From: Marinobacter litoralis
GTDB lineage: Bacteria > Pseudomonadota > Gammaproteobacteria > Pseudomonadales > Oleiphilaceae
Length of the DNA: 64,000 nucleotides
NCBI RefSeq assembly: GCF_003336705.1
Contig: NZ_QMDL01000004.1
Location: 157,285 to 221,284, forward strand
Direction: 5' to 3'
Shown: in pieces, positions 8,653 through 20,465 of the stretch
Position numbering within the stretch: position 1 is the stretch's first letter
Layout: each line of letters starts with the position of its first letter
Program-made: the position numbers and the translations under genes
Notes under the pieces: model-generated
What the model was told of the DNA's origin: nothing
Database searches by the model: none
Seen by the model: the letters and a program-made list of their open reading frames with translations, nothing else

Positions 8653-10344
8653 TTAGTCTTTGTTGGCATTTTGCTGCTGCATCTGTTCCTTGATCAGGTC
8701 ACCGATGGTGGTGGCACCTGAGGTTTCTGCAGTCTTGCTACGTACGTTATCAAGAGCCTGCTTGTCGTCTTCAACATCTTTAGACTTAACAGACAGGTTG
8801 ATTACGCGGTTCTTGCGATCGATGCTGATGATCTTCGCTTCGACTTCTTCGCCTTCTTTCAGCACGTTGCGCGCGTCTTCAACGCGGTCACGGCTGATTT
8901 CAGAGGCTTTCAGTACCGCTTCAACTTCTTCGTTCAGGGCGATGGTAGCGCCTTTGGCGTCAACCGCAGAAACTGTGCCCTTAACGATGGAGCCCTTGTC
9001 GTTCAGCTGAACGAACTCGGCGAACGGATCGCTTTCCAACTGCTTGATACCCAGGGAGATGCGCTCACGCTCTGGATCAACAGACAGGATAACGGTTTCA
9101 ACTTCGTCGCCCTTCTTGTATTCACGAACGGCTTCTTCACCAGTCTCGTTCCAGCTGATGTCTGACAGGTGAACCAGACCGTCGATGCCGCCATCCAGAC
9201 CGATAAAGATACCGAAGTCAGTGATTGACTTGATCTTACCGGAGATGCGATCGCCTTTGTTGAAGTTGCCAGAGAAGTCTTCCCAAGGGTTAGACACACA
9301 CTGCTTGATACCCAAAGAAATACGACGACGCTCTTCGTCGATATCCAGGATCATCACTTCAACTTCGTCACCTACCTGAACAACCTTAGACGGGTGGATG
9401 TTCTTGTTGGTCCAATCCATTTCGGATACGTGTACCAGACCTTCAACACCTTCTTCCAGCTCAGCAAAGCAGCCGTAATCGGTCAGGTTGGTTACACGAG
9501 CAGTTACGCGAGCGCTCTCTGGGTAACGACCTTTGATATCTACCCAAGGATCTTCGCCCAGCTGCTTCAGACCCAGTGAAACACGGTTGCGCTCACGGTC
9601 GAACTTCAGGACTTTAACATTGATTTCGTCGCCCACATTCACGATTTCGCTTGGGTGCTTGATGCGCTTCCAAGCCATGTCAGTGATGTGCAGCAGGCCG
9701 TCAACACCGCCCAGATCTACGAACGCGCCGTAGTCGGTCAGGTTCTTGACGATACCTTTGATTTCCAGACCTTCGGTCAGAGTTTCCAGCAGAGCTTCAC
9801 GCTGCTCGCTGTTTTCAGCTTCCAGAACGGCGCGGCGAGAAACAACCACGTTGTTACGCTTCTGGTCCAGCTTGATAACCTTGAACTCGAGTTCTTTGTT
9901 TTCCAGGTGCGCAGTGTCGCGAACCGGACGAACGTCTACCAGGGAACCCGGCAAGAAGGCACGGATACCAGCCAGATCAACGGTGAAACCACCCTTAACC
10001 TTGCCGTTAATAATACCTTTAACCACTTCTTCAGCTTCGAAGGACTTCTCAAGAACCTTCCAGGCTTCGGCACGCTTCGCTTTCTCACGAGACAGACGAG
10101 TTTCACCGAAACCGTCTTCAACTGCGTCGAGAGCTACGTCGACTACGTCGCCGATTTGAACTTCCAACTCGCCTTTTTCGTTGAGGAACTGGGAGGCGGG
10201 GATAACGCCTTCGGACTTCAGTCCAGCGTTAACGGTGACCCAGTCGCTATCAACATCAACTACGGTTCCCTGAACAATGGAACCTGGCTGCATGTCGATT
10301 TCTTTTAAACTTTCTTCGAATAAATCCGCAAAGCTCTCGCTCAT
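8653..10344 (-). CDS. rpsA: 30S ribosomal protein S1
   Basis: S1 binds mRNA at the 30S platform and is needed to initiate on structured or SD-poor messages. The 563-residue product (E. coli 557) carries six tandem S1 domains; conserved repeats such as '[21 protein letters not shown]', shortened here, and '[12 protein letters not shown]' are visible, with matching 'RISLGIKQ' ends of domains. The tail '[13 protein letters not shown]' is family-like. Upstream of the ATG there is no strong Shine-Dalgarno, which is also the case in E. coli, where S1 represses its own translation. It lies between cmk and ihfB. Confidence 0.98.
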   Translation of the reverse strand: MSESFADLFEESLKEIDMQPGSIVQGTVVDVDSDWVTVNAGLKSEGVIPASQFLNEKGELEVQIGDVVDVALDAVEDGFGETRLSREKAKRAEAWKVLEKSFEAEEVVKGIINGKVKGGFTVDLAGIRAFLPGSLVDVRPVRDTAHLENKELEFKVIKLDQKRNNVVVSRRAVLEAENSEQREALLETLTEGLEIKGIVKNLTDYGAFVDLGGVDGLLHITDMAWKRIKHPSEIVNVGDEINVKVLKFDRERNRVSLGLKQLGEDPWVDIKGRYPESARVTARVTNLTDYGCFAELEEGVEGLVHVSEMDWTNKNIHPSKVVQVGDEVEVMILDIDEERRRISLGIKQCVSNPWEDFSGNFNKGDRISGKIKSITDFGIFIGLDGGIDGLVHLSDISWNETGEEAVREYKKGDEVETVILSVDPERERISLGIKQLESDPFAEFVQLNDKGSIVKGTVSAVDAKGATIALNEEVEAVLKASEISRDRVEDARNVLKEGEEVEAKIISIDRKNRVINLSVKSKDVEDDKQALDNVRSKTAETSGATTIGDLIKEQMQQQNANKD

Positions 10345-10475
10345 TATGTGCCCTATATGATCAACGCAAGTATGCTCCGTGCCGCCAGCAACACGGTCTG
10401 TTAATGATTTCCGGATTCAGCCTGCGGCTGGCAAAATTTTGCTGACTCCGGCATTCCAACGACAAAAAGGTGTAG
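10345..10475 (-). promoter_or_regulatory. rpsA leader region
   Basis: The 131-base gap between cmk and rpsA has no ORF and no strong SD. It can form small stem-loops, for example CCGTG/CACGG at 10377-10396. By analogy with the E. coli rpsA leader it may mediate S1 autoregulation; that is inference. Confidence 0.35.
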
Positions 10476-11156
10476 TCAGGCCTGACCTGCTGCGGCCATA
10501 CACCTGTCTAACACCTCTTCTATACTCAAACCTGTAGAATCAATGACTTGCGCATCATCCGCAGGCTTAAGAGGGGCCGCAGACCGGTTCATATCCCGGT
10601 CGTCACGTACCCGAATCTCGTCTAAAACGGCGTCAATACTAACATCGACCCCCGCTTCCTTCAACTGATTATAACGACGGCGCGCGCGCTCTTCGGCACT
10701 TGCCGTCAGGAAGATTTTCACGGGTGCGTCAGGAAAAACCACGGTACCCATATCCCGTCCGTCCGCTACTACGCCGGGAGCCTTCTGGAAATCTCTTTGG
10801 CGCTGCAGCAAAGCGTCCCGAACCGGTTGCATCACGGCAACTTTCGATGCGTTGTTGCCACAGGCCTCGGTACGGATTTCGGAAGTGACCTCCTCTCCCG
10901 CTAAAAGCACACGCACCGGCTGGCCAACCTCTCCTGGCTCAAACTCAACATCCAGAGTTGCCGCCACGGTCACCAATCCCGTTTCATCTTCCAGCGATAC
11001 TCCCTGACGCATTGCCGCCAGAGCAGTCAGCCGATACAAAGCGCCACTATCTAGCAAGTGCCACCCTAGTTTACGGGCCAACATCTGGGTAATCGTGCCT
11101 TTACCCGCACCGCCGGGGCCGTCCACTGTAATGACCGGGGCCTTGCTATCCACCAT
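10476..11156 (-). CDS. cmk: Cytidylate kinase
   Basis: It phosphorylates CMP and dCMP using ATP. The 226-residue P-loop kinase has Walker A 'GPGGAGKGT' near the N-terminus, the CMP-binding 'LLDSGALYR', '[15 protein letters not shown]' and the LID segment '[10 protein letters not shown]'. It overlaps the upstream tyrA/aroA stop by one base (TAATG), so it is probably co-translated. The aroA-cmk-rpsA order is conserved in gammaproteobacteria. Confidence 0.97.
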   Translation of the reverse strand: MVDSKAPVITVDGPGGAGKGTITQMLARKLGWHLLDSGALYRLTALAAMRQGVSLEDETGLVTVAATLDVEFEPGEVGQPVRVLLAGEEVTSEIRTEACGNNASKVAVMQPVRDALLQRQRDFQKAPGVVADGRDMGTVVFPDAPVKIFLTASAEERARRRYNQLKEAGVDVSIDAVLDEIRVRDDRDMNRSAAPLKPADDAQVIDSTGLSIEEVLDRCMAAAGQA

Positions 11157-13384
11157 TAAGAAGCACCTTCTGTTCTGATATTGAAACCTGTCTGTTTTGC
11201 CAGCTCAACGAAATCCGGGAACGATGTCGTCACGTTCGAACAGTCATTAATCGTAATCGGACCAGTCGCACGTAACGACGCAACAGCGAAAGACATCGAG
11301 ATCCGGTGATCTTCGTGACTCTCAACCGTACCAGAGCCAATCGTCTGACCACCCTCAATAATAATGCCGTCCGGGGTCACGGTGGTTTCGACACCAAGCG
11401 CAGCCAAACCATCCGCCATCACCTGGATCCGGTCACTCTCTTTTACCCGCAACTCTTCTGCACCCCGAAGCACCGTGCGGCCTTTGGCGCATGTCGCTGC
11501 GATAAACAGAACCGGGAATTCATCAATGGCCAACGGCACCTGGTCTTCCGGAATCTCTATACCGTGCAACTCGGCAGAACGTACTCGCAGATCGGCCACC
11601 GGCTCGCCGCCAATCACACGCTCTTCGAGTATCTCGATATTAGCCCCCATCTGGCGCAGGATATTAATCACGCCGACACGCGTTGGGTTCATACCCACAT
11701 GTCGCAAGGTGAGATCTGAATCCGGCGCAATAGACGCGGCAACCAAGAAAAAAGCCGCTGAAGAAATGTCGGCGGGTACATCGATAACGCCAGCTTCAAG
11801 CTTGCCGCCGCCGGTTACCTTGGCCGTTGCACCATCGCGCTGCACATCATAGCCAAAACCTTGCAGCATACGCTCTGTGTGGTCTCGAGTAGGCGCAGGC
11901 TCGGTAACCGACGTTGAACCATTCGCGTATAAGCCAGCCAACAACAGACAGGACTTAACCTGTGCACTGGCTACTGGCATGTCGTAATGGATACCCGTCA
12001 GCGACTGCCCACCTTTAATCTTCAGCGGTGGACGACCGCCTTCCGCCGTTTCAATCACGGCCCCCATGGTACGCAGGGGATCAGCAACCCGCCCCATTGG
12101 GCGCTTTGACAAACTGGTGTCACCAGACAGTTCGGAATCAAACGGCTGAGCGGCCAGCAAGCCGGCAAACAAACGCATGCCCGTGCCAGAGTTACCCAAA
12201 TACAGCGGGCCGCGGGGTGCTTGCAAACCATGCAGCCCCACACCGTGAATCCGGACCAATCCGTTTTCCGGACCTTCGATGGTTACACCCATGTCGCGGA
12301 AGGCTTGCAGAGTGGCAAGGCTGTCTTCGCCCTCGAGGAAGCCCTTAACCTCGGTCACACCTTCGGCCAGTGCGCCCAGCATGATGGAACGGTGCGAAAT
12401 GGATTTATCACCCGGCACCCGAATATCGCCGCGGACAGAACCACCCGGCTGCATATGAAAGATAACTTGCTGATCACTATTATTAGTCACGTACGCCTGC
12501 CCTGAAAGCATCTTCGTAAAATGTTCGCGCGCCGCCTTGGCACGACTGAAAACCCGGAGCAAGGTCGCTCCATCGCCATCGGCAATGGCACCCCGGAGTT
12601 CGCCCAAATCGTGGGTGAAATGGTCAATCACACGCAGTACTGCGTCGCGGTTTGACAGAAATATGTCATGCCACATCAACGGATCACTGGCTGCAATTCG
12701 AGTGAAATCCCGGAAGCCTCCGGCAGCGTACCGGAAGATGTCCAGATTCTCATCCTCACCCGCCAACGTATCAACCAGCGAAAAGGCGATGAGGTGTGGC
12801 AAATGGCTGGTCGCGGCAAGCACTTCATCATGGTACGCGACCGACATGGTTAAAACGGTAGCTCCGGCACCTTCCCACAAAGCTTTCAAACGCGCCAAGC
12901 TCAAGCTGTCGGCGTTATCAGCCGGAGTAAGAATTACTTTGTGGTGAGCAAAAAGATCGGGATTCGCCGCTCGAATGCCACTCTTTTCCGAGCCAGCAAT
13001 AGGATGGCCCGGGATCACGTTCGGCGGCATCTCACCGAACACAGCCTCTACATCGGAAGCAAAACTGGTTTTGGTGCTACCCACATCGGACAGCACGGTA
13101 TCGCGACCGAGCCAGGGCTTGATTTGTTCAAGCACGGTACGGGTAGCCCGAACGGGCACTGCCAGAACAACCAGGTCACTGCCCTCAACCGCCGCTTTAA
13201 GACTTGGCGCCGCCTGGTCAATCACTCCGAGTTCAACGCCTAATTCAAGCTCATCAGCACGCTGATCAAAGCCTACAACAGACCCTGCCAGCTTATGCTT
13301 TCGAATAGCACTAGCGAGCGAACCACCGATCAGGCCGAGGCCAATAATCGCAACCCGTTCAAACGAAGGCGTGTTATCAGCCAC
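11156..13384 (-). CDS. Bifunctional prephenate dehydrogenase / EPSP synthase
   Basis: A TyrA-AroA fusion of 742 residues. Residues ~10-290 are an NAD-dependent prephenate or arogenate dehydrogenase ('[13 protein letters not shown]' Rossmann loop, 'PIAGSEKSG' with the conserved His-Pro-x-Ala-Gly segment). Residues ~310-742 are 5-enolpyruvylshikimate-3-phosphate synthase ('[20 protein letters not shown]', '[13 protein letters not shown]', 'RVKESDRI', '[11 protein letters not shown]'). It therefore joins a chorismate-forming step with the tyrosine branch. The same fusion is known in Pseudomonas and relatives. The start is GTG (13382-13384), one base after the hisC stop, so translational coupling is likely. 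Confidence 0.95.
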   Translation of the reverse strand: MADNTPSFERVAIIGLGLIGGSLASAIRKHKLAGSVVGFDQRADELELGVELGVIDQAAPSLKAAVEGSDLVVLAVPVRATRTVLEQIKPWLGRDTVLSDVGSTKTSFASDVEAVFGEMPPNVIPGHPIAGSEKSGIRAANPDLFAHHKVILTPADNADSLSLARLKALWEGAGATVLTMSVAYHDEVLAATSHLPHLIAFSLVDTLAGEDENLDIFRYAAGGFRDFTRIAASDPLMWHDIFLSNRDAVLRVIDHFTHDLGELRGAIADGDGATLLRVFSRAKAAREHFTKMLSGQAYVTNNSDQQVIFHMQPGGSVRGDIRVPGDKSISHRSIMLGALAEGVTEVKGFLEGEDSLATLQAFRDMGVTIEGPENGLVRIHGVGLHGLQAPRGPLYLGNSGTGMRLFAGLLAAQPFDSELSGDTSLSKRPMGRVADPLRTMGAVIETAEGGRPPLKIKGGQSLTGIHYDMPVASAQVKSCLLLAGLYANGSTSVTEPAPTRDHTERMLQGFGYDVQRDGATAKVTGGGKLEAGVIDVPADISSAAFFLVAASIAPDSDLTLRHVGMNPTRVGVINILRQMGANIEILEERVIGGEPVADLRVRSAELHGIEIPEDQVPLAIDEFPVLFIAATCAKGRTVLRGAEELRVKESDRIQVMADGLAALGVETTVTPDGIIIEGGQTIGSGTVESHEDHRISMSFAVASLRATGPITINDCSNVTTSFPDFVELAKQTGFNIRTEGAS

Positions 13385-13385
13385 C

Positions 13386-14510
13386 TTAGCGCCCTTCCTG
13401 TGCGGAGGTTAACGCTTCCGACAGAGCCGAAAGGAAGCGCTCATTCTCATCGGGAAGACCTACAGATACGCGCAGATGGTTAGGCATTCCGTAGCCAGCA
13501 ACCGGGCGAACAATCACGCCACGGGCCAACAAGGCCTGATAAACAGCAGCAGACTGCTCGCCCACATCGACCGCAATGAAGTTGCCTACGGAGGGAATGA
13601 AAGATAACCCGATACGGTCGAAGCCTTCAGCCAGCTGGCGCAAACCGGCTTCGTTCACCTCTCGCGAACGATTCAAATAGGCATCGTCCTCAAGTACCGC
13701 AGCCGCAGCCGCCAAGGCAACCGAATTCACATTGAAGGGCTGCCGCACACGATTCAGCACATCGGCAATTTCGGGAGAACTGATGCTGTAGCCAACCCGC
13801 ATCGCAGCCAAACCCCACGCCTTGGAGAAGGTCCGACATACAATCAGATTCGGGAACCGCTCGAGCAACTGAATGCCGTCAGGATATTCTTCACCGGTCA
13901 GGAACTCGCAATAGGCCTCATCCAGCACAACCAATACGTGTTCAGGAATTCGTTGCAAAAACGCTTCAATCGCGTCAGCGGTATGCACCGTGCCTGTCGG
14001 ATTGTTCGGGTTAGCGACAAAGATAAGTTTGGTGCGCGCATTGACCGCTTCCGCCATGGCATCGAGGTCGTGGCCCCAATCTTTAGCAGGAACGGACACA
14101 CCTTTTGCACCGATGGCCTGAGTCACCAACGGATAGACCGCGAAGGCGTATTGCGAGAACACCACTTCGCTCTCGGGCCCGGCAAAACAGCGAGCAATCA
14201 CTTCCAGAACATCATTGGAGCCATTGCCCAACGTAATCTGGTTCATAGCCACACCAAACCGGTTCACCAACGCCTGCTTCAGCGCAAATCCGTTGCCGTC
14301 CGGGTACAGGCAGGACTCTTCGAGTGCCTTGCGAGCGGCGGCCATGGCTTTTTCGCTAGGCCCAAGTGGGTTTTCGTTGCTAGCCAGTTTGATAATCTCT
14401 TCCGGGTTCAATCCCAGCTCACGGGCAAGCTCTTCGATAGGCTTTCCGGGCTGGTACGGAGACAGAGCCTGAACACCTTTCACCGCAAGACTCTGGTAAT
14501 CCACTGACAT
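13386..14510 (-). CDS. hisC: Histidinol-phosphate aminotransferase
   Basis: Class II-type PLP aminotransferase of 374 residues. The N-terminal 'LSPYQPGKPIEELARELG' and 'KLASNENPLGPS' are HisC hallmarks; the PLP lysine is in 'CRTFSKAWGLAAMRVGY'. It acts in histidine synthesis, and HisC-type enzymes in this aromatic cluster may also transaminate prephenate or phenylpyruvate. It lies between pheA and tyrA/aroA as in Pseudomonas (hisC2/hisHb). Another HisC elsewhere in the genome cannot be excluded. Confidence 0.93.
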   Translation of the reverse strand: MSVDYQSLAVKGVQALSPYQPGKPIEELARELGLNPEEIIKLASNENPLGPSEKAMAAARKALEESCLYPDGNGFALKQALVNRFGVAMNQITLGNGSNDVLEVIARCFAGPESEVVFSQYAFAVYPLVTQAIGAKGVSVPAKDWGHDLDAMAEAVNARTKLIFVANPNNPTGTVHTADAIEAFLQRIPEHVLVVLDEAYCEFLTGEEYPDGIQLLERFPNLIVCRTFSKAWGLAAMRVGYSISSPEIADVLNRVRQPFNVNSVALAAAAAVLEDDAYLNRSREVNEAGLRQLAEGFDRIGLSFIPSVGNFIAVDVGEQSAAVYQALLARGVIVRPVAGYGMPNHLRVSVGLPDENERFLSALSEALTSAQEGR

Positions 14511-14542
14511 TCAACATTCCTCCGGGTCTATTCAATCTGAGT

Positions 14543-15640
14543 TTAAAGCACGCCAATCGGGTAGGAACCCAAGCGCTTTAACTCAACCGCTTCATCGTCG
14601 ATCTCGGCCAACACTTTACGCGCAAGCGCATCTTCCATGTGTCCTTCAAAATCGATATAGAACACATACGCCCAGGTGCCGCTGGGTGACGGACGAGTTT
14701 CAATGCGGGTCAGACTGATGCCTTCGCGATGGAAGGGCTCCAATAATTGATACAAAGCACCCGGCTTATTGCGCATCGAGACCAAAATGGACGACTTATC
14801 CTGACCACTGGCCTCAACCTCTTCCCGCCCGATAATCAGGAACCGGGTGGTATTGTCCGGACGGTCTTCAATACGACTGGCCAACAGATCCATACCGTAG
14901 AGTTCGGCCGCCATGTCTCCGGCTATAGCTGCCGAACCTGGCTCTTCCGCGGCACGACGGGCTGCCTCAGCGTTACTTGAAACGGTAATCCGCTCAACGC
15001 CGGCCCGATGAGAGTCCAGCCATTGACGACACTGCGCAAAGGACTGCTGATGCGAGTAGATCCGGGTGATCTGTTGATCTTTAAACTTCGGAGACACCAT
15101 CAGATGATGATGAATACGAAGCTGAACCTCACCGCAAATCTTAAGCGGCGAAGACATGAACATGTCGAGTGTATGATTAACCATTCCTTCCGTTGAGTTC
15201 TCGACCGGTACTACGCCGTAGTGGGCGGAGCCGGATTCAACCTCACGGAACACTTCATCAATCGCCGGCATCGGCACGCTGATGACAGAATGGCCAAAAT
15301 GCTTGAGCGCAGCCGCTTGGGTGAAAGTACCCAAGGGCCCCAGAAACGCGATGTGCATCGGTTTCTCTAGCGCCAGACAAGCCGACATAATTTCCCGAAA
15401 CAGTCGGGCCATTTCTTCTGCCGGCAAGGGCCCCGGATTTTCTTCTTTTATCCGGCGAAGCACCTGAGCTTCACGCTCCGGACGGTAGAAAAACACATCC
15501 TGCCCAGGGTTGGCGGCCATTTTTACATGAGCCACTTCCTGAGCGCAGGCGGCTCTGGCGCTGATCAACTTCATGATCTGCTGATCAAGGCTGTCGATTT
15601 CTTCCCGAAGTTCGCTCAGGCGGGCCTTCTCGTCGGTCAT
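14543..15640 (-). CDS. pheA: Chorismate mutase / prephenate dehydratase (P-protein)
   Basis: It converts chorismate to prephenate and then to phenylpyruvate. The 365-residue product has an AroQ-type mutase domain (residues 1-~90; 'LREEIDSLDQQIMKLIS'), a dehydratase domain (~95-275; 'AFLGPLGTFTQAAALKHFG', 'VPVENSTEGMVNHTLD') and a C-terminal ACT domain (~280-365; 'PGALYQLLEPF' and 'LTRIETRPS') for phenylalanine feedback. It begins 2 bases after the serC stop. Regulation is probably allosteric through the ACT domain; I see no attenuator because there is no leader space. Confidence 0.97.
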   Translation of the reverse strand: MTDEKARLSELREEIDSLDQQIMKLISARAACAQEVAHVKMAANPGQDVFFYRPEREAQVLRRIKEENPGPLPAEEMARLFREIMSACLALEKPMHIAFLGPLGTFTQAAALKHFGHSVISVPMPAIDEVFREVESGSAHYGVVPVENSTEGMVNHTLDMFMSSPLKICGEVQLRIHHHLMVSPKFKDQQITRIYSHQQSFAQCRQWLDSHRAGVERITVSSNAEAARRAAEEPGSAAIAGDMAAELYGMDLLASRIEDRPDNTTRFLIIGREEVEASGQDKSSILVSMRNKPGALYQLLEPFHREGISLTRIETRPSPSGTWAYVFYIDFEGHMEDALARKVLAEIDDEAVELKRLGSYPIGVL

Positions 15641-15642
15641 GA

Positions 15643-16725
15643 TCAGCCCCGCTCCTTCGCGAATTCAGTCATGTATTCAATCAAAGCGTCCACGCCTGCT
15701 TCGGGCATGGCGTTGTACAAGCTGGCACGCATGCCGCCGACAGAGCGATGGCCCGCCAGATTGAGCAATCCACGAGCATTTGCACCCTGCAGGAATTCAC
15801 CATTGAGGGCATCATCGGCCAAGGTGAACGGTACGTTCATCCAAGAACGGAAACGCGGATCAATAGGGTTGGCGTAGAAATCGTTGTCATCAATGAAGCC
15901 ATAGAGCTTGCTGGCTTTGCGAGCGTTCATCTCGCCCATCGCCTGCAGGCCGCCCTGCTCTTTCAACCACTTGAACACCAGGCCTGCCAGATACCATGAG
16001 TAAGTAGCAGGCGTGTTGTACATCGAGCCGTTATCCGCGATGACCTGATAATTCATCATCGTCGGCGTCTCTTTGCGGGCTTTGCCGAGCAGGTCCTTGC
16101 GAACGATCACGACAACCAGACCGGATGGACCGATGTTCTTTTGAGCACCCGCGTAAATCAGGCCGTACTTCGAAACATCCAACGGGCGGGACAGAATCGT
16201 TGATGACATATCCGCTACCAGCGGGACTGCCCCGCTCTCCGGCACGAAGTCGTACTCCAGGCCACCGATCGTTTCGTTCGGCGTGTAATGCAAGTAGGCC
16301 GCATCGGGGTTGGTTGCCCAGCTGGACTGATCCGGAATGGTGGTAAAGCCGCTGTCTTCCGAACTGGCCGCAACGTTCACATTGCCGAAACGCTTGGCTT
16401 CCGCAATGGCTTTCTTGGACCAGATACCCGTGCTCACATAATCGGCTTCAGCATTCTCGCCCAACAAGTTCAGCGGGATAGTGGCGAACTGACTGGACGC
16501 GCCACCCTGCATGAACAAGACGGCGTAATCATCTGAAATACCAGCCAGTTCCCGCAGATCTTTTTCTGCGGTTTCAGCGATAGAAACAAATTCGTCACTG
16601 CGGTGACTCATTTCCATCACCGACATACCGGTGCCGCGCCAATCTAACAGCTCTGTTTCTGCCTGTTTCAGCACGGCTTCCGGCAATGTAGCCGGGCCGG
16701 CACAGAAGTTAAACGCCCTACTCAT
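15643..16725 (-). CDS. serC: Phosphoserine aminotransferase
   Basis: It makes 3-phosphoserine from phosphohydroxypyruvate, and also serves pyridoxal phosphate synthesis. The 360-residue class V aminotransferase starts '[14 protein letters not shown]' and has '[11 protein letters not shown]', '[11 protein letters not shown]' and the PLP lysine in '[12 protein letters not shown]'. Its start overlaps the gyrA stop by four bases (ATGA), so it is coupled to gyrA. The gyrA-serC-pheA order is the Pseudomonas arrangement. Confidence 0.97.
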   Translation of the reverse strand: MSRAFNFCAGPATLPEAVLKQAETELLDWRGTGMSVMEMSHRSDEFVSIAETAEKDLRELAGISDDYAVLFMQGGASSQFATIPLNLLGENAEADYVSTGIWSKKAIAEAKRFGNVNVAASSEDSGFTTIPDQSSWATNPDAAYLHYTPNETIGGLEYDFVPESGAVPLVADMSSTILSRPLDVSKYGLIYAGAQKNIGPSGLVVVIVRKDLLGKARKETPTMMNYQVIADNGSMYNTPATYSWYLAGLVFKWLKEQGGLQAMGEMNARKASKLYGFIDDNDFYANPIDPRFRSWMNVPFTLADDALNGEFLQGANARGLLNLAGHRSVGGMRASLYNAMPEAGVDALIEYMTEFAKERG

Positions 16726-19343
16726 TCTTCAGTTTCCTCGCCTGCGGCACCTTCATCAGCACCTGACTCTACATTCGCTTCAACGCCAGCGTCAGCGATC
16801 TCATCGTCGTCATCAGACTCTGCAATACGCTCCACACCGACCAGTCGTTCGTCTTCCTGAGCCAAACGAATCAGGCGCACGCCCTGGGTGTTACGGCTAA
16901 GAATGGAGACTTCATCTGTACGGGTGCGCACAAGCGTGCCCTTATCAGAGATCAGCATCATCTCGTCGCCTTCGAACAACTGAAGCGCCGTTACCAGGTT
17001 GCCGTTACGCTCAGAACACTGCATAGCGATAACACCTTGGCTGCCACGGCTGTACGCCGGGAACTCATCAATAGCGGTACGCTTACCGTAACCATGCTCA
17101 CTGGCGGTCAACAGGACGCCGCCTTCCTGCGGAATAATCAGCGACACCACATGGTGCCCTTCCGGCATCTTGATACCGCGAACACCACGGGCGGTCCGGC
17201 TCATCGGGCGAACCTGCTCTTCTTTGAACCGCACTGCTTTACCAGCCGTTGAGAACAGCATCACTTCAGCATCGCCATTGGTGATGGCTGCGCCAATCAG
17301 GGTATCCCCTTCGTCCAGATTCAGTGCGATCAAGCCGCTGCTGCGCGGACGGGAGAAGTTCGGTAAAGGTGTCTTCTTGACAACACCTGCGGAGGTGGCC
17401 ATCAACACGAACTGGTCTTCAGGGTAATCACGAACCGGCAGGAACGTGGTAATACGCTCATCTTCATCCAACGGCAAAATATTGACCATCGGACGGCCAC
17501 GGGAGCCACGGCTACCACGGGGAATTTCAAACACACGCAGCCAATACACCTTGCCGCGGTTCGAGAAGCACAAAATGGTGTCGTGTGAGTTCGCCACCAA
17601 CAGCTTCTCGATAAAGTCTTCGTCTTTCATCGCCGTCGCCGCTTTACCACGACCACCACGGCGCTGGGCCTGATAATCTTCAACGGCTTGAGTCTTGGCA
17701 TAGCCGCTATGAGAAATGGTTACAACCAGATCTTCTTCGTCAATCAGATCGGCGATGGTCAGATCGCGCTGCGAACTGGTGATTTCGGTACGACGCTCGT
17801 CACCAAACTCGGAAACAACCGCTTCCAGCTCTTCACGGATAACCGACATCAGACGATCGGGATCGCCCAGAATGTCCAGCAGGTCTGCGATCTTTTCCAG
17901 AATCTCTTTGTACTCGTTCTGGAGCTTTTCAGTTTCCAGTCCGGTCAGACGGTGCAGGCGCATATCCAGAATCGCCTGAGTCTGCTCAGGAGACATGTAA
18001 TACAGGCCGTCACGCAGACCGTAGATTTCTGGCAAATCATCCGGACGGCAAGCGTCTTCGCCGGCGCGCTCCAGCATGGCCAGAACATTACCGGGAGCCC
18101 AGCCACGGCTCATCAGCTTTTCTTTTGCCTCGACAGAGGTCGGAGAGGCCTTGATCAGCTCGATCATCTCGTCGATGTTGGCCAGAGCAACGGTCAAACC
18201 TTCCAAAATATGGCCACGCTCACGAGCTTTTCGCAGCTCGAAGATGGTCCGGCGGGTCACCACTTCACGGCGGTGGCGCACGAACGCATCCAGCATTTCT
18301 TTCAGGTTCAGTGTCTTTGGTTCGCCATTGATCAGCGCAACCATGTTGATGCCGAACACGGTCTGGAGCTGGGTCTGGGCGAACAGGTTGTTCACCACCA
18401 CTTCGGGGTTCTCACCGCGACGAAGTTCAATAACAACCCGGATACCTTCCTTGTTAGACTCATCACGCAACTCGGTGATGCCCTCAAGGCGCTTCTCTTT
18501 CACCAGCTCTGCAATCTTCTCGATAAGACGCGACTTGTTCAGCTGATACGGCAACTCGGTGATGATGATGGCATCGCGCTTGGTCTTGGCGTCATGCTCA
18601 ACTTCGTGACGGGCACGAATGTAAATCCGGCCACGACCTGTCCGGTAGGCTTCAACGATGCCCGCACGGCCATTAATAATGCCTTGTGTCGGGAAATCCG
18701 GGCCAGGGATGTGCTCCATCAATTCATCGACGGTCAGGTCCGGGTTTTCAATCAGGGCCAGACAACCGTTAACCACTTCGGTCAGGTTGTGCGGTGGAAT
18801 GTTGGTTGCCATACCAACAGCAATACCAGACGAGCCATTCACCAACAGGTTCGGCACTCGGGTTGGCATAACTTCCGGAATACGCTCGGAACCGTCGTAG
18901 TTATCAACGAAATCAACGGTTTCTTTCTCAAGATCCGCCAGCAGCGAATGGGCCACCTTCTCCATGCGAATCTCGGTGTAACGCATGGCGGCCGCGTTAT
19001 CGCCGTCGATGGAACCGAAGTTACCCTGACCATCAACCAGCGGGTATCGGAGTGAAAACGGCTGAGCCATACGAACGATGGTGTCGTAGACAGCAGAGTC
19101 ACCGTGAGGGTGATACTTACCGATCACATCACCTACCACACGGGCAGATTTCTTGTACGCCTTGTTCCAGTCATTGCCCAGTTCGGACATGGCGAACAGC
19201 ACCCTACGATGCACAGGCTTGAGGCCATCCCTTACATCCGGCAATGCTCGACCTACAATTACGCTCATCGCGTAATCGAGGTAGGACTGTTTCAACTCGT
19301 CTTCAATATTGACCGGCAGGATCTCTTTGGCTAATTCACCCAT
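16722..19343 (-). CDS. gyrA: DNA gyrase subunit A
   Basis: The breakage-reunion subunit of gyrase, 873 residues (E. coli 875). The catalytic tyrosine is Y122 ('AAAMRYTE'). In the quinolone-resistance region S83 and D87 ('[13 protein letters not shown]') are the sensitive wild-type residues. The GyrA-box 'QRRGGRGK' needed for DNA wrapping is present before six C-terminal beta-pinwheel blades. The last ~40 residues form a strongly acidic tail rich in Asp and Glu. An AAGGA Shine-Dalgarno lies ~10 nt before the ATG. It heads the supercluster running down to pyrF. Confidence 0.99.
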   Translation of the reverse strand: MGELAKEILPVNIEDELKQSYLDYAMSVIVGRALPDVRDGLKPVHRRVLFAMSELGNDWNKAYKKSARVVGDVIGKYHPHGDSAVYDTIVRMAQPFSLRYPLVDGQGNFGSIDGDNAAAMRYTEIRMEKVAHSLLADLEKETVDFVDNYDGSERIPEVMPTRVPNLLVNGSSGIAVGMATNIPPHNLTEVVNGCLALIENPDLTVDELMEHIPGPDFPTQGIINGRAGIVEAYRTGRGRIYIRARHEVEHDAKTKRDAIIITELPYQLNKSRLIEKIAELVKEKRLEGITELRDESNKEGIRVVIELRRGENPEVVVNNLFAQTQLQTVFGINMVALINGEPKTLNLKEMLDAFVRHRREVVTRRTIFELRKARERGHILEGLTVALANIDEMIELIKASPTSVEAKEKLMSRGWAPGNVLAMLERAGEDACRPDDLPEIYGLRDGLYYMSPEQTQAILDMRLHRLTGLETEKLQNEYKEILEKIADLLDILGDPDRLMSVIREELEAVVSEFGDERRTEITSSQRDLTIADLIDEEDLVVTISHSGYAKTQAVEDYQAQRRGGRGKAATAMKDEDFIEKLLVANSHDTILCFSNRGKVYWLRVFEIPRGSRGSRGRPMVNILPLDEDERITTFLPVRDYPEDQFVLMATSAGVVKKTPLPNFSRPRSSGLIALNLDEGDTLIGAAITNGDAEVMLFSTAGKAVRFKEEQVRPMSRTARGVRGIKMPEGHHVVSLIIPQEGGVLLTASEHGYGKRTAIDEFPAYSRGSQGVIAMQCSERNGNLVTALQLFEGDEMMLISDKGTLVRTRTDEVSILSRNTQGVRLIRLAQEDERLVGVERIAESDDDDEIADAGVEANVESGADEGAAGEETEE

Positions 19344-19379
19344 CGAGAAAGGTTCCTTTGCGTTATCTGGAAGTCGTCT

Positions 19380-19400
19380 CGGGGCCGTGTCCCGGCCCCG
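19380..19400 (-). terminator. GC-rich hairpin between purU and gyrA
   Basis: CGGGGCC / GGCCCCG with a 7-nt loop, 36 bases upstream of the gyrA ATG and 69 bases past the purU stop. There is no T run on the gyrA strand, so it could be a weak purU terminator or a gyrA leader structure. Confidence 0.4.
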
Positions 19401-19468
19401 TCTTTATTCTTCAACAAGCCGCCCAGCATACCACAGTCGCAACAGACCCGGGGTAGCCGACCGACTTG

Positions 19469-20323
19469 TTAATCAAACACTACCGTCTTGTTTTCGTAGG
19501 TAATCACGCGATCTTCAATGTGCGAACGAAGCCCCCGCGCCAAAACGTTCTTTTCAACGTCTTTACCCAGACGGACCATGTCCTCAATCGAATCTCTGTG
19601 ACTGATACGAATTACGTCCTGCTCAATGATCGGACCTTCATCCAAATCCTGAGTCACGTAATGGCACGTAGCGCCGATCAGTTTCACGCCGCGACTGTAC
19701 GCCTGATGGTACGGGCGTGCTCCGGCAAACGACGGCAAGAAGCTGTGGTGAATATTGATAACCTTACCTGCATACTTCTCGCACAAGTCAGCCGGCAGTA
19801 TTTGCATGTAGCGCGCAAGCACAATCACATCGGCTTCGTACTTGTCGAGCAGCTCTTCGATCTGACCGAAAGCCTCGGCCTTGTTTTCTTTGCTCACCGG
19901 GACGTGGTGATAAGGAATGTCGTGCCACTCCACCATACGCCGCAAGTCGTCGTGGTTGGAAATCACCGCCGCCATTTCAGCGTTCAGTTCTTTGCTGTGC
20001 CAGCGATGCAACAGATCCGCCAAACAGTGGGACTCCTTGCTACACATCAACACCACCCGCTTCGGCCGCGCCGAATCGGCAATGTGCCAGCGCATATTGA
20101 ATTCTCGGGCAATCGGTTCAAACGCCGCACGAAACTGATCCAACCCAAACGGAATAGATTCCGCTTTAATCTGGTGCCGCATGAAGAACCAACCAGACTG
20201 AGTATCTGAGTGGTGACTCGCCTCGGTAATCCAGCCGTTGTAGGTGGACAGAAAATTACTCACCTTGGCAACAATTCCCACCCTGTCCGGACAGGAAATA
20301 ACAAGACGATAGGTATGCTCCAT
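19469..20323 (-). CDS. purU: Formyltetrahydrofolate deformylase
   Basis: It hydrolyses 10-formyl-THF to formate and THF, balancing one-carbon pools and feeding formate to PurT. The 284-residue product has an N-terminal ACT domain ('RLVISCPDRVGIVAKVSNFL', residues ~5-75) and a formyltransferase-fold catalytic domain. That domain holds 'INIHHSFLPSFAGARPYHQA' with the catalytic His and a later 'DEGPIIEQDV' with the catalytic Asp. It is separated from gyrA by 125 bases and looks like its own transcription unit. Confidence 0.96.
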   Translation of the reverse strand: MEHTYRLVISCPDRVGIVAKVSNFLSTYNGWITEASHHSDTQSGWFFMRHQIKAESIPFGLDQFRAAFEPIAREFNMRWHIADSARPKRVVLMCSKESHCLADLLHRWHSKELNAEMAAVISNHDDLRRMVEWHDIPYHHVPVSKENKAEAFGQIEELLDKYEADVIVLARYMQILPADLCEKYAGKVINIHHSFLPSFAGARPYHQAYSRGVKLIGATCHYVTQDLDEGPIIEQDVIRISHRDSIEDMVRLGKDVEKNVLARGLRSHIEDRVITYENKTVVFD

Positions 20324-20465
20324 TAAGCCATTCCTTAACTAGAATCCGGGGAAAGCGAATGCGTTAGAAAACCACCAGCGATGACGCACGAGGAACTATC
20401 AACACGCACCTATAAAAATGACCAGCTATGATAGCGTATATGACCGCCAGAAACGAGGATTCCCC

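Noticed and set aside
17688..19055. 455-codon plus-strand open frame opposite gyrA
   Set aside because: Mirror-frame artefact of codon bias in a long conserved gene; no SD, no recognisable domain, and gyrA is certain.
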